In this document: positions 13,306 through 23,608 of the stretch, in pieces
How the letters are laid out: every line of letters begins with the position of its first letter
How positions within the stretch are numbered: position 1 is the stretch's first letter
Assembly (NCBI GenBank): GCA_965153355.1
Contig: OZ231127.1
Location: 27,714,001-27,778,000, forward strand
Origin: Flaccisagitta enflata
Lineage: Eukaryota; Chaetognatha; Sagittoidea; Aphragmophora
Direction: 5' to 3'
DNA: 64,000 bases
The notes under the pieces: generated by a model
The model's database searches: none
What the model was told of the DNA's origin: nothing
The model's input: only the letters and a program-made list of their open reading frames with translations
Program-made: the position numbers and the translations under genes

Positions 13306-13443
13306 GAACAATGATAGAATTAAGCAAAAGCAAATGCAAAGAAGAAGAAGAAGGAGAAGGAGAAGGAGAGGGAGAAGGAGAAGAAGGAGAAGGAGAAGAA
13401 GGAGAAGGAGAAGAAGCAAAAGAAGGAGAAGGAGAAGGAGAAA

Positions 13444-13477
<34 letters not shown>

Positions 13478-13490
13478 AGAAGAAGAAGAA

Positions 13491-13537
<47 letters not shown>

Positions 13538-13629
13538 AGAAGAAGGAGAAGGAGAAAAAGAAGAAGAAGAAGAAGAAGAAGAAGAAGAAGAAGAAGAAGA
13601 AGAAGAAGAAGAAGAAGAAGAAGAAGAAT
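13172..13629. repeat. (GAA)n/(GGAGAA)n microsatellite cluster
   Basis: GAA at about 13172-13306 and GAA with GGAGAA at 13340-13629. All long open frames here (poly-Glu, poly-Arg, poly-Leu) are artefacts. It starts at the right end of A2. Confidence 0.97.
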
Positions 13630-14413
13630 GTTGGGACCAAGCAAGAGCAAATGTGGAAAACCAGCAAAAACATAATGGAGCATAGTAGAGAAATCAGACG
13701 CGGAGCCGAAGGGAACGATGGCAATTATCTGCTAAGCGTTGTTTACACGAGCGCTTAATCTGCTATGCAAATGATCTCCACAGTCATCACTGCATACACA
13801 CATACGAATTCGTTTCGATATAGGCTTCAGCGATGTCTACACTGAGAAACGAAACATCTTAGGCGGTCTTAGGCCATAACCACACACTGGCCTTGGGTCG
13901 ACTTAACAGTTTCTTTCTTATTCCGTTGTAGAAGTAGTTAGTCAAATTCCATCTGTACTTATCCTTATCCTTATCTATCCTAAGATGGAAATGATGTCGC
14001 AGGATCTAGTAAAATTGAATGTAATGATCTGCATCTGACCATATTTCATAATTCTCAATACCAGTTTTTTGAATTCTCGAAATCTTTGAAATGGTCTTAG
14101 GCATGGGCTTTGCCGTTGGCATGGTTTCTATTTCAAACGAGACCCAAAACAAGAGAGATGTGCGGACAGGCAACCATTTAATCACGAAAATTGTGCTTAA
14201 GTTAAAATCATTGCCACTGAAGCACGACGTCGTGCTTAAGTGGAATGAAGAATAACTAGTGCTCTTAGCAATTCGAGCTTCAGTGGAATTGAAAATAACT
14301 GATTTTATCATTGTAGCAAAGAGAGTCGAAGTAATCTTCATTTACTTTTATCCGAAGAAATCATCTTCTTTCTTTTTACCCCTTACTTTTTCTCTTAACC
14401 TAAGTAGACTAAT
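13630..14413. other. Unique stretch with one small palindrome
   Basis: No gene supported. The only structure is a short inverted repeat at 14214-14246 (CACTGAAGCACGAC and its inverse); a similar palindrome occurs at 23062-23095. Confidence 0.45.
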
Positions 14414-14737
14414 AGTGCTTTCATGCTCAAGGAAGGAAACATGACAGTGTTTTTTTCAGTAATCGTATTAGACATGATTGAAACAACATGCGAAAATTTA
14501 TTTCCACAAATTTTCGAACAGATCACTGTTCTTCATCAGGTGGCTTCATCTCTGCCACCTGATAAAGAACAGTGATCTGTTCGAAAATTTGTGGAAATAA
14601 ATTTTCGCATGTTGTTTCAATCATGTCTAATACAATTACTGAACCTCACACTCAACGTCGGAACTTCCATCTTAACAGTGTTTTTTTAATGAATAAACCA
14701 CTATAAACAGGATTTCATCCTTGAGCGTGAAAGCACT
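14414..14737. mobile_element. Nested inverted-repeat elements
   Basis: Outer ends AGTGCTTTCATGCTCAAGG (14414) and the inverse CCTTGAGCGTGAAAGCACT (to 14737). Inside, 14457-14641 is an almost perfect hairpin with ~85-bp arms starting CAGTAATCGTATTAGACATG and a loop near GCTTCATCTC. The target duplication is not clear: the bases next to the inner element are TT and AA. The inner hairpin is probably a MITE. Confidence 0.75.
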
Positions 14738-15064
14738 GTTAGTAAGTAAAGAGAATGCTAATATCAAAAGCAAGATATCTTTTTACATCTACTAAGTTTT
14801 TATCACAATAAAAAATCTAAGTGGGAAAACTCATTTTCTTTCATAAAGACATAAATTCTTGTGATAGGAAAAAAGTTTTTCTCATGAAAAAAAAACTTTA
14901 AAAAAAATAAAAAAAATCAAGAGATATTTTCCAAAGATAACAATTTATAACAAAAAGAAAAACCTATCTTTATTTGAATAAGAGACATAAAAAGAATTTC
15001 AAATTGCACTGGAATGAATTGTAGCAACCAACCAAAGAAAAACTGGATTGACTTTTTGTTTCAT
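14738..15064. other. AT-rich unique stretch
   Basis: A-rich with no ORF or repeat recognised. 14996-15064 may be part of the left arm of the 8-kb composite, because TTTCAAATTGCA also occurs, inverted, just outside the right arm. Confidence 0.35.
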
Positions 15065-15360
15065 TAGTCAGGGATCTTAGCGGCAGAAACTAAAGTGTAG
15101 GGTAAAAATTGCCAAAAAGCTCTGGAACTTCACTATTCTGACATATTTTTTCGTGCTGAACACGAATCTGACCTCTATTTTGGAATATTTTTTGGGCACC
15201 CCTTTCAAAAATCCATTTTTTTGCCATTTTTGGGGTAAAAATGCACTTTTTGGCTTTTTGGAGTACACTGCTGTCACCCAGTTGCGTTTTTCAGTTAAAC
15301 CTAGTAAGCACTAGAGTGAATACACAGTTTACAAGAGTTTGGTGGCCATAAAAGGACTGT

Positions 15361-15855
15361 AAGGGATCAAAAACAGGCCAAAAATAGCCCAAAATGGCCC
15401 AAAATGGCCAAAATCGGCATTTCTGTCAAACAGATCATTGGTAATGAGAATTTTTCTCTTATCTCACTCAATCCAGTCAGAACTAGGTCAAATATACTCA
15501 TTGAGGTCTTGAGAAACTGATGCCGGGGCCGTATCAGGCCAAAAACAGGCCAAAAATAGCCCAAAATAGCCAAAATCGGTATTTTTGTCAAATAGATCAT
15601 TGGTAATCAGAATTTTTTACTTATCTTACTCAATCGAGTCAGAGCTAGGTCAAATATAGAGAGCTTTGGAAACTGATACCGGGGCCATATCAGGACAAAA
15701 ACAGGCTAAAAATGGCCCAAAATAACAAAAACCGGCATTTCTGTCAAAAAGAACATTGGTAATCAGAATTTTTTCACTTACCTCACTCAATCCAGTTAGA
15801 ACTTGGTCAAATACACTGATTGAGATCTTTGGAAACTGATACCGGGGCCATATAA
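15361..15855 (-). repeat. 165-bp satellite, left arm
   Basis: About three units in which AGGCCAAAAATAGCCCAAAA, AATCGGCATTTCTGTCAAA, TCTTATCTCACTCAATC and CTGATACCGGGGCC recur every 160-172 bp. They are inverted relative to 21926-22715. Short Met-initiated ORFs in it are repeat-derived. Confidence 0.88.
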
Positions 15856-15860
15856 CGCTA

Positions 15861-16340
15861 ATAGTCGCAAAAGCGTTAGATGGTCAGCGGTACCCGTTGC
15901 CCCTATGTGAGTGTATGTGGGTGTTAGGTGGTTAGAGGGGCAGCGGCCCCGAAGGGGCCGATGACCTATGCTGTTTCTATTTGAGCCTCGAGGCTGGAAT
16001 TAGGGCGTTGAGGCTGGGATTAGAGCCTCAGGGCTGGGATTTGAGCCTCGGGGCTGGGATTTGAGCCTCGGGGCTGGGATTTGAGCCTCGGGGCTGGGAT
16101 TTGAGCATCAAGGCTGGGATTTGAGCCTCGAGGCTGGGATTTGAGCCTCGAGGCTGGGATTTGAACCTCGAGGCTGGGATTTGAGCCTCCAGGCTGGGAT
16201 TTGAGCCTCAAGGCTAGGATTTGGGTCTGGAGGCTGAGATATGGGCCTGGAGTCTGGGGGGGGGTACACTGAAGGAGAAAAGGGAGAAATTTCTGCATAT
16301 GTGAAAGCATAGGTCATTGGCCCCTTTGGGGCCGCTGCCC
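15861..16340 (+). mobile_element. Type-C foldback element, copy C1
   Basis: Left module: TAGTCGCAAAAGCGTTAG, then ATGGTCAGCGGTACCCG, then TGCCCCT paired with AGGGGCA. The left terminal repeat GGGCAGCGGCCCC starts at 15938, followed by GATGACCTATGC. The core is about 14 tandem 20-bp units (GGCTGGGATTTGAGCCTCGA) and the last unit runs into a G9 tract. The right end holds GTGAAAGCATAGGTCATTGG and GGGGCCGCTGCCC. It is inserted in the 165-bp satellite. Confidence 0.87.
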
Positions 16341-16578
16341 AAAAGCAGGCCAAAAATGGCCCAAAATGGCCTAAATCAGCATTTTTGTCAGAAGGATCAT
16401 TGGTAATCAGAATTTTTTCACTTATGTTACTCAATCCAGTCCAAACTATGTCAAATATACTCACTGAGAGCTTTGGAAATTGATACCGGGGCCATATCAG
16501 GCCAGAAACTGGCCAAAAATGGCCAAAAATGGCCCAAAATGGCCATATTTGGCATTTTTGTATAATAGAACATTGGTA
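16341..16578 (-). repeat. 165-bp satellite between C1 and a MITE
   Basis: Continuation of the left-arm satellite. The MITE at 16579 interrupts the satellite word CATTGGTAATCAGAATT. Confidence 0.85.
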
Positions 16579-17189
16579 CTATCTTGTTCGAAACAAGATT
16601 CTGGCAGTTTTTGTCACATTTCATCAAAATGGTGAAGAAAACCTTAGGAAAACCGGTGACGGTTGGAAATCTCTTCAAAAATGCCATCAAATGCCACCAA
16701 GCAGAGCATTGTAGCTCAATTCGTTTAGATTTTGGAGCAAAAAGAGTAAAAGTTTTCACCTTAAACTTAGCTGATAAGATAGACAAAAATTTCTTTGCAA
16801 AATTCAGGCATCTCTTTCCTTTTTAATGTTTTTGCACAAATCAGTGACAGAACCATAGGAAAATTGGTGATCATTGTAAAGAGCTTCAAGAGGCCTTTCA
16901 AATGCCGTCAAGCAGAGCTTAGTAGCTATAGCCGTTTAGATTTCACATCAAAATGAGTGCATGCCACTCAAAACAAGAAATTGGTCTAAATTGCTCCTGA
17001 CGTTAATTGATACGTCACACCAAAATAAGTGATTGAGCTCTCTAATAACCTAGAAAAGGTTGTATGGGCAATATTCAGTACCAAAAGACACTGAAATAAA
17101 CAATCATCAACAAAAATTAGTTTTTCATTGATGTGATACCAAAGAAGGACCTAATATCATCCTGCGGACTCTTCATTTGAACAAGATAG
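16579..17189. mobile_element. MITE with CTATCTTG ends, copy 1
   Basis: Ends CTATCTTGTTCGAAA and TTTGAACAAGATAG, with TA on both sides (16577-16578, 17190-17191). Removing it restores the satellite word CATTGGTAATCAGAATT seen in other units, so insertion and TA duplication are supported by an empty site. Inside are two diverged ~200-bp units with CCAAGCAGAGC and GTTTAGATTTT. No transposase. Confidence 0.87.
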
Positions 17190-17191
17190 TA

Positions 17192-17611
17192 ATTAGAATT
17201 TTTTCACTTATCTCACTCAATCCAGTCAGAAATATACTCATTGAGAGCTTTAAGAACTAATACCGGGGCCATATCAGGCCAAAAACAGGCCAAAAATAAC
17301 CCAAAATAGCCAAAATCGGCATTTTCCTCTCATATATCATGTTTGTTCAGAACTTTTTAGCCAATCTTCAGGACTTCGTCCCCTTCAAGGCGGCTGCCCA
17401 AAAACAATGATCTACTTGATGGAAATGCAGATTTAGGCTATTCTAGGCTATTATTGGCCTATTTTTGGCCTACTATGACCCAGGTATCAGCGTCCAGAGC
17501 TGTCAAAGAGTATATCTGACCTAATTCTTAATGGAGACAGATACGCAAAAAATTCTGATTAACAATGGTTTATTTCATGAAAATGCAGATTTAGGCTATT
17601 TTAGTTTTTTT
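17192..17611. repeat. 165-bp satellite at the orientation switch
   Basis: Before about 17368 the units read in left-arm orientation; from about 17405 they read in right-arm orientation (GATCTACTTGATGGAAATGC, GGCCTATTTTTGGCC). A solo type-B end sits exactly at the switch. Confidence 0.75.
17369..17399 (+). mobile_element. Solo type-B foldback end
   Basis: CAGGACTTCGTCCCCTTCAA then GGCGGCTGCCC and an A-run, matching the right ends of type-B elements. No left end or core is present. Confidence 0.65.
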
Positions 17612-18092
17612 GGCAGCGGCCTCAAAGGGCCGATGTCCTGTAGGACACCAGGGTGAATTTCCATATGTCCGTACGTCCATACGTCCCCCCCCTCAAAGCT
17701 CCTCAAGGCTCAAATTCCCATTGAATAACATAGAAACTTTATCAAATGCAAACTACCCATTGAATAACATGGAACCTTGATAAAATGCAAACTTCTCATT
17801 GAATAACATGGGAAATTGATAAAAGATGGAAGAAATGTGAAATTCCCATCAAATAACATCAAATTGCCAAGAAATTGAAAAAAATGTTTATAATCCCATT
17901 GAATATCATGCAAAATAGCACCTAAGCCTAAGGCCTCAAATAGGCCATCAGGACATATGGAAATTCACCCCTGTGTCCTACAGGACATTGGCCTTTTGAG
18001 GCTGCTGCCCTGCTGTCACTCCACTTCTTCAGCTAATCACTCCAAGCAAGGCATCAGGTACCGCTGACCATATGCAATCCTTGGATGACTTG
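17612..18092 (-). mobile_element. Type-A foldback element, copy A3
   Basis: Inverted relative to A1. It begins GGCAGCGGCCTCAAAGGGCC and TGTCCTGTAGGACACCAGG, with a C7 run at about 17687. The core has four ~50-bp units with CCCATTGAATAACATGG. The second terminal repeat is followed by the outer leader in reverse (GGTACCGCTGACCATATGC, AATCCTTGGATGACTTG). The H1 stem has one mismatch. Confidence 0.84.
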
Positions 18093-18242
18093 TTGTCTGT
18101 TATGGCCCTGGTATCAGTGTCTTGAGTTTTTACAGCTCTCAATGAGTATATTTGACCTTATTATTATTATGGGATTATATTCGTCAACATAAATGCGACA
18201 ATGAAAACATCAATCACACTCCAAAGACGCGAGAGAGAAAAA

Positions 18243-18380
18243 AACAAGGCTGGATACATGGCTACCTCAGTCGCGTGGGGTGGGCAGGGGCGGCGAAAAA
18301 AGCTAACAAAAGCAAAGCGTGACGGACCAACCAACCGACCACGAGAGTGGGTTGTAGAGTTGCGTGCACGCGACTAAAAA
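18243..18380 (-). mobile_element. SGC type I, internally shortened
   Basis: AACAAGGCTGGATACATGGC, GTCGCGTGGGGTGGGCAGG, CCAACCAACCGACCA and GTTGCGTGCACGCGACTAAA in the usual order. The internal part is shorter than in the 8991 copy. Confidence 0.78.
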
Positions 18381-18419
18381 TAAATTAAAAACAATACTTT
18401 GTACTACGCGAGAATCAGG

Positions 18420-18914
18420 GTTTCAATTCATTTTCATTCATTTTCCTCAGCCTCTTTGCAAAGCTGACTGGATTGAGTAAGATTGGCTAAGAAATTCTTA
18501 ATAACAATGATCTGCCTGATGAAAATGCAAAACTAGGCTATTTTAGCCCATTTTTGGCCTGTTATGACCCTGGCATCATTGTCCAGAGCTCTCGATGAAA
18601 ATTTTTGTTCTAGTTCTGACTGGATTGAGTGAGATTTTCAAAGATTCTAAGGTGCTTTGATATTTAAGATGAAGATGTCAATTTTGACTATCTTAGGCAA
18701 TTTTTGCCTGTTTTTGGCCAATTAAGGCTCTGGTATCAATTTCCAAAGCATTCAATGACTGCATTGAGTGAGATAAACAAAAAAATTCTGAGTAACAATG
18801 ATCTGTCTGATGAAAACATCAATTTTGGCCACTTTGGGCCATTTTGGGCCTGTTTTTGACCTGATATGGCCCTGGTATCAGTTTCCAAAGATCTCAATGA
18901 GTATATTTGCCCTG
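18420..18914 (+). repeat. 165-bp satellite, right arm
   Basis: Diverged units in right-arm orientation, recognisable by TTTTGGCC words, CTGGTATCA and TGAGTGAGAT. Interrupted at 18915 by the hAT insertion. Confidence 0.8.
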
Positions 18915-19019
18915 GTTCTGACTAGAGGTCGACCGAAGGTTCGGTTCGGTACTGACCTACTGACCGTCACCCACCTTCGGCCTCCGGTTCGGCTTCGGTT
19001 TTGAAAGTGCCAGTAGGTA

Positions 19020-19639
19020 CTATCTTGGTCAAATTAAGAGTCCGCCATGTTTTCTTACATTGCAATGCATTGAGGCCAGATTATTCAAAAAAACATATAA
19101 AAATTGGTGACCATTAGAAAGCTCTGCGAAAATGTGATCTAATGTCACCAAGCAGACCTCTGTAGCTCAATTTGTTTATATCTTACAGCAGAAAGAGTAG
19201 AATGACTCATTTTGATTTCTAAGGTGATAATCATTGATTTCCATTTTAGAAATTCCAGCAGCTTCATTTGGATATTTTCTATACATAGAAATTATAGAAA
19301 CATAAAAAAATCGATGACCGTTGTAAAGAGCTTCAAAAGAGCTTTCATTTACCACCAAGCAGAGCTCATTTGCTCAAATTGTTTAGATTTTATAATAGAA
19401 TTAGTACAAGCCTCATCATAAAACCAAAACGGCAAAAACAGATAAAAAAGATGAGAAACCTGTCACACGCAAATCAGTGATGCTGCAATATGACACCATA
19501 AAAAACACTATACAAGCAATATCTAGTGCCAAAATATGCTAGAATAAACTGCTGTGATAAGAAAACAGGTTTTTCTGATCAATATTCAAGGTTTAAGAAC
19601 TAAATTCAATTGCGAGGACTCTTATTTTGACCAAGGTAG
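19020..19639. mobile_element. MITE with CTATCTTG ends, copy 2 (nested in hAT)
   Basis: Ends CTATCTTGGTCAAATTAAGA and TTTTGACCAAGGTAG, with TA on both sides (19018-19019, 19640-19641). It shares the internal CACCAAGCAGA and GTTTAGATTTT units with the 16579 copy. Confidence 0.83.
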
Positions 19640-19663
19640 TAGTAGAAATGTCAGTATGTAGTA

Positions 19664-20225
19664 CAGTAGATCTCGTCTAGACTTGAGATAATGGGGGCAA
19701 GTATGTAGGAAAACCAATTAAGCCAGGGGAGTGATATTTCAAACATAGACTAATACCGGGATGCTTTATTGCCCATGATAGCTGGTTGCCATGGAAACAC
19801 ATTTCCATGAATTCTCGCTAAAGTATCAATATTTTGAGAGATTTTCTTAGAAAACATTGCTTAAAATAAAATTTGCTACAACTTTCCCACAGTATGTTCT
19901 GTAAGAATGTCGCTCGTTTTGCGATTGCTAGGGGTTGTCACACATGGATACGCTCCCTAGCAACGGCCAAACAAGCGACATTCTTACAGAACATACTGTG
20001 GGAAAGTTGTAGCAAATTTTATTTTAAGCAATGTTCCCTAAAAAAATCTCTCAAAATATTGATACTTTAGCGAGAATACATGGAAATGTGTTTCCATGGC
20101 AACCAGCTATCATGGGGAATTAATCATCCTTTGATTAGTCTATGATCCAAATATCGCTCCCCTGCCTTCATTCGTCTTTCCACAATGCTTGCCCCCGTTA
20201 TCTCAAGTCTAGACGAGATCTACTG
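19664..20225. mobile_element. Palindromic MITE nested in hAT, TA duplication
   Basis: Ends CAGTAGATCTCGTCTAGAC and the inverse, ending at 20225; TA at 19662-19663 and 20226-20227. The arms are near-perfect inverse copies over about 250 bp each, around a centre near 19945-19965 (CACACATGGATACGC). The second hAT copy at about 24003-24022 has the uninterrupted target (AGTATGTAGTAGGTAGAAGG), so the insertion is proven by an empty site. Confidence 0.93.
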
Positions 20226-20260
20226 TAGGTAGAAGGTTCAAAATTGAATTTAGGAACGAG

Positions 20261-20263
<3 letters not shown>

Positions 20264-20346
<83 letters not shown>
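20264..20346. repeat. (GA)n microsatellite inside hAT copy 1
   Basis: About 80 bp of GA, at the same place in the hAT as the 294-bp tract of copy 2. Confidence 0.96.
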
Positions 20347-20349
<3 letters not shown>

Positions 20350-20501
20350 AAGAGAAAGAGAAAGAGAAAGAAAGAGAGAGAGAAAAGAGAAAAGAAGGAG
20401 AAAAAAAAGTAAAAGATAAAAAAACAGAGAGAGAATAAAAAAGACAGAGAGAAATGATAACAATAAAAAAATCATTTATAAAAAAATATAAGGACCACTG
20501 T

Positions 20502-20655
20502 TTTTAGTTATCATGCAACTCTACAACCTGCTATGTCCATTGGTCGGTTGGTTGGTTAGTTGGTCGGTTAGTCAGTCACATTTTATTTTTTTTTATAATT
20601 TTATTTCTTTGACCCTACTGCTCCTGCCTTAACGGTCTAGTGACCTCAAAAATTA
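20502..20655 (+). mobile_element. Degenerate SGC type I nested in hAT
   Basis: TTTTAGTTATCATGCAACTC, GTCGGTTGGTTGG, and GCTCCTGCC with GGTCTAGTGACCTCAAA. The right end is lost. Confidence 0.6.
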
Positions 20656-21172
20656 AACAAAGAAATGAAGACATAGAAAGTAAAAGAATAAAAAAAAAAA
20701 TTGCAAAGAAAAAAAAATATTTAGGATTGAGGCAAGATGAGCAAGTATGCAAGAAGACAGACAAGTACACAGCCAGACAGACTAATGGACAGCATTAAAA
20801 GATATGCCTTGCAATAAGTATTGACCAAAGGTTAATATTGGTACTGACCTATTGGATGGATCACTTCTTCTACCTTGGAACCAAAGTCAAAATTGTTATC
20901 CAATTTTGATCTTGTATGTGTAACTTTTTTTTAAACAAACTGAAAGAATAGAAGTTAGGTGGAAAATGAAAGAAACAAAAAAATAGAAGACAGAAAAAAA
21001 AAATTTAATTGAATCTTTAATTTTTTTTTATTTTCTTGAGTGAAGAATAGAAATAACTTCAAACTTCGGTTTCTGAATTCGGTAACCTTCGGTTTCGGTT
21101 TCGGTGATTTAGTCCTTGTCAGCTTCGGTTCGGCTTCGGTTAACCTACCTTTGGTCGACCTCTAGTTCTGAC

Positions 21173-21309
21173 TGCATTGAGTGAGATTGGCTAAAAAAAT
21201 CTGAATAACAATGATCTATTTGACAAAAATGCCAATTTTGGCCATTTTGGGCCATTTTTGGCCATTTTTGGCCTTTCTTTGGCCTGATAAGGCCCCCATA
21301 TCGGTTTTT
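21173..21309 (+). repeat. 165-bp satellite between the hAT and C2
   Basis: Resumes directly after the hAT target duplication with TGCATTGAGTGAGATTGG. Confidence 0.85.
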
Positions 21310-21925
21310 GGGCAGCGGCCCCGAAGGGGCCGATGACCTATGCTTTCACATATGCAGAAATTTCTCCCTTTTCAGTGTACCCCCCCCCCCAGCCTCAAGG
21401 CTCATATCTCAGCCTCAAGACCCAAATCCTAGCCTCCAGGCTCAAATCCCAGCCTGGAGGCTCAAATCCCAGCTTGGAGGCTCAAATCCCAGCCTTGAGG
21501 CTCAAATTCCGGCCTCGAGGCTCAAATTCCAGCCTCAAGGCTCAAATTCCAGCCTCAAGGCTCAAATCCCAGCCTCGAGGCTCAAATCCCAGCCTCGAGG
21601 CTCAAATCCCAGCCTCGAGGCTCAAATCCCAGCCTCGAGGCTCAAATCCCAGCCTCGAGGCTCAAATCCCAGCCTCGAGGCTCAAATCCCAGCCTCGAGG
21701 CTCAAATCCCAGCCTCGAGGCTCAAATCCCAGCCTCGAGGCCCTAATTCCAGCCTCGAGGCCCTAATTCCAGCCTCGAGGCCCTAATTCCAGCCTTGAGG
21801 CTCAAATAAAAACAGCATAGGTCATCGGCCCCTTCGGGGCCACTGCCCCTCTAACCACCTCACACCCACATAAACTCACATAGGGGCAACGGGTACCGCT
21901 GACCATCTAACGCTTTTGCGACTAT
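21310..21925 (-). mobile_element. Type-C foldback element, copy C2
   Basis: Inverse of C1: GGGCAGCGGCCCCGAAGGGG at 21310, GCTTTCACATATGCAG, a C11 run, then about 19 tandem 20-bp units (AGCCTCGAGGCTCAAATCCC). The last units change to GCCCTAATTCC. It closes with GGCCCCTTCGGGGCC, AGGGGCAACGGGTACCGC and CTAACGCTTTTGCGACTA. The 137- and 152-residue repetitive ORFs across it are minisatellite translations. Confidence 0.88.
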
Positions 21926-22715
21926 CAAAGCTCTCAATGAGTATATTTGACCTAGTTCTGGCTGGATTGAGTGAGATAAGTGAAAAATTCCGATTACCAA
22001 TGATCTTCTTGACAAAAATGCCGATTTTGGCTATTTTGGGCCATTTTTGGCCTGTTTTTGGCCTGATACCGCCGCGCTATCAGTTTCTAAAGCTCTCAAT
22101 GAGTATATTTGACCTAATTCAGACTGGATTAAGTGAGATAAGTAAAAAAATTCTGATTACCCATGATCTATATTACAAAAATGCTGATTTAGGCTATTTT
22201 GGGCCATTATTGGCCGTTTTTTGGCCTGATATGGCCCCAGTATCAGTTTCAAAAGATCTCAATGTGTATATTTGACCTAGTTCTGTCTGGACTGAGTGAG
22301 ATAAGTGAAAAAATTCTGATTAACAAAGTTCTTATAGTAAAAATGCCGATTTTGATCATTTTGAGCCATTTTTGGCCTGTTTTTGGCCTGATATGGCCCC
22401 GTTATCAGTTTTCAAAGCTCTCAATGAGTATATTTGACCTAGTTCTGACTGGATTGAGTGAGATAAGTGAAAAAATTTTGATTACCAACAATCTATTCGA
22501 CAAAAATGCCGATTTTGGCCATTTTGGGCCATTTTTGGCCTGTTTTGGGCCTAATATGGCCCTGGTAACAATTTCCAAAGATCTCAATGAGTATATTTGA
22601 CCTAGTTCTGACTGGATTGAGTGAGATAAGAGAAAAAATCCGATTACCAATGCTTAATTATCAAAAATGCCAATTTTGGCCATTTTGGGCCATTTTTGGC
22701 CTGTTTTTGGGCTGT
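21926..22715 (+). repeat. 165-bp satellite, right arm, best-preserved units
   Basis: Five units with TTTTTGGCCTGATATGGCCC, CAAAGCTCTCAATGAGTATA, TTTGACCTAGTTCTGACTGG and ATTGAGTGAGATAAGTG, spaced about 165 bp. Short Met-initiated ORFs repeat with the unit. Confidence 0.92.
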
Positions 22716-23002
22716 TACAGTCCTCATATGGCAGTCAAACTCTTGTAAACTGTGTATTCACTCCAGTTCTTGCTAGGTTTAACTGAAAAACGCAACTGGG
22801 TGATAGCAGTGTTATCCAAAAAGCCAAAAAGTGCATTTTTACCCCAAAAATGGCAAAGAAATGGATTTTTGGAAGGGGTGCTCAAAAAATATTCCAAAAT
22901 GGAGGTCAGATTCGTGTTCAGCACGAGAAAATATGTCAGAATAGTGAGGTTCCAGAGCTTTTTGGCAATTTTTACCCTACACTTCCTTAAGATCCCTGAC
23001 TA

Positions 23003-23527
23003 CATTGCAATTTGAAAAGAGGTCAAGAGTCAATCCACTGAAGCACGAATTCCAATTGCACTGAAGCACGAAGTCGTGCTTCAGTGGAATGGGACCTTAC
23101 TGGCCTCATTTCCAGCTCAAAGTTCGTGATTCAGTGACTAGTTCGATGTGCGGACACATGATAAATATGTGGCTTTGAGATGTATGGACGAACGGACAAA
23201 TGGATGAAAGGACGAACCATGAAATAGTCAAATAGACAAACCAACAATTGGAAAAAGAGTTAAACGGAGGAACGGTAGAACGCACAGATGGACAAACACA
23301 CAAATGGCTTGACGAGGGAGGGAGGAACGAGCATCTTAATCGAGGCAAGTCACATCTTCACAAGGGTGAGGGATATAATCCGTATATCCATCGCAACCAT
23401 GACAGCGTGAACAAGATTTGCGTCAGCATTAGCTTAACGAGGTTACCAACCCAGGATTGCCACTGATTGCGATGAAATAACCTCGGCCTTCATGAATTTC
23501 AGAATCCGAATGGCTGGAAAATGCTCA

Positions 23528-23530
<3 letters not shown>
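23003..23530. other. Unique stretch with small palindrome
   Basis: 23062-23095 is a palindrome of CACTGAAGCACGA and its inverse, also seen at 14214-14246. The remainder, including GGACGAACGGAC-like words, is not assignable. Confidence 0.45.

Positions 23531-23606
<76 letters not shown>
23531..23606. repeat. (CT)n microsatellite
   Basis: Pure CT. Confidence 0.97.

Positions 23607-23608
<2 letters not shown>

Larger units (their letters stand above)
18923..21164. mobile_element. hAT-type non-autonomous element, copy 1
   Basis: Terminal inverted repeats TAGAGGTCGACC (18923) and GGTCGACCTCTA (to 21164), flanked on both sides by the 8-bp duplication GTTCTGAC (18915-18922 and 21165-21172). An 8-bp TSD with TAGAG-type ends is a hAT-superfamily signature. 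Subterminal regions are rich in CTTCGGTTTCGG words. The 2,242 bp include two nested MITEs and a degenerate SGC copy, leaving about 1 kb of its own sequence. No transposase ORF is visible. Confidence 0.9.
15065..23002. mobile_element. ~8-kb inverted-repeat composite built on a 165-bp satellite
   Basis: The ends are inverse copies: TAGTCAGGGATCTTA at 15065 and TAAGATCCCTGACTA ending 23002. The first ~290 bp of each arm match (15065-15360 and 22700-23002). Inside each arm is a tandem ~165-bp satellite, and its orientation flips at about 17370-17400. Insertions account for most of the rest: type C at 15861 and 21310, a MITE at 16579, type A at 17612, SGC at 18243 and a hAT at 18923. Only CAT is shared at the immediate flanks, so the boundary mechanism is unknown. 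Confidence 0.75.

Noticed and set aside
15861-16340. CRISPR-like array (regular 20-bp repeats)
   Set aside because: The repeats are directly adjacent with no unique spacers, no cas genes are present, and the sequence is eukaryotic.
21308-21766. 137-152 residue repetitive protein (NPSLEAQIPASRLKSQPRGS units)
   Set aside because: It is the translation of the 20-bp core of foldback C2. Since 20 is not a multiple of 3, several frames stay open. The equivalent frames in C1 and C3 are broken or different.
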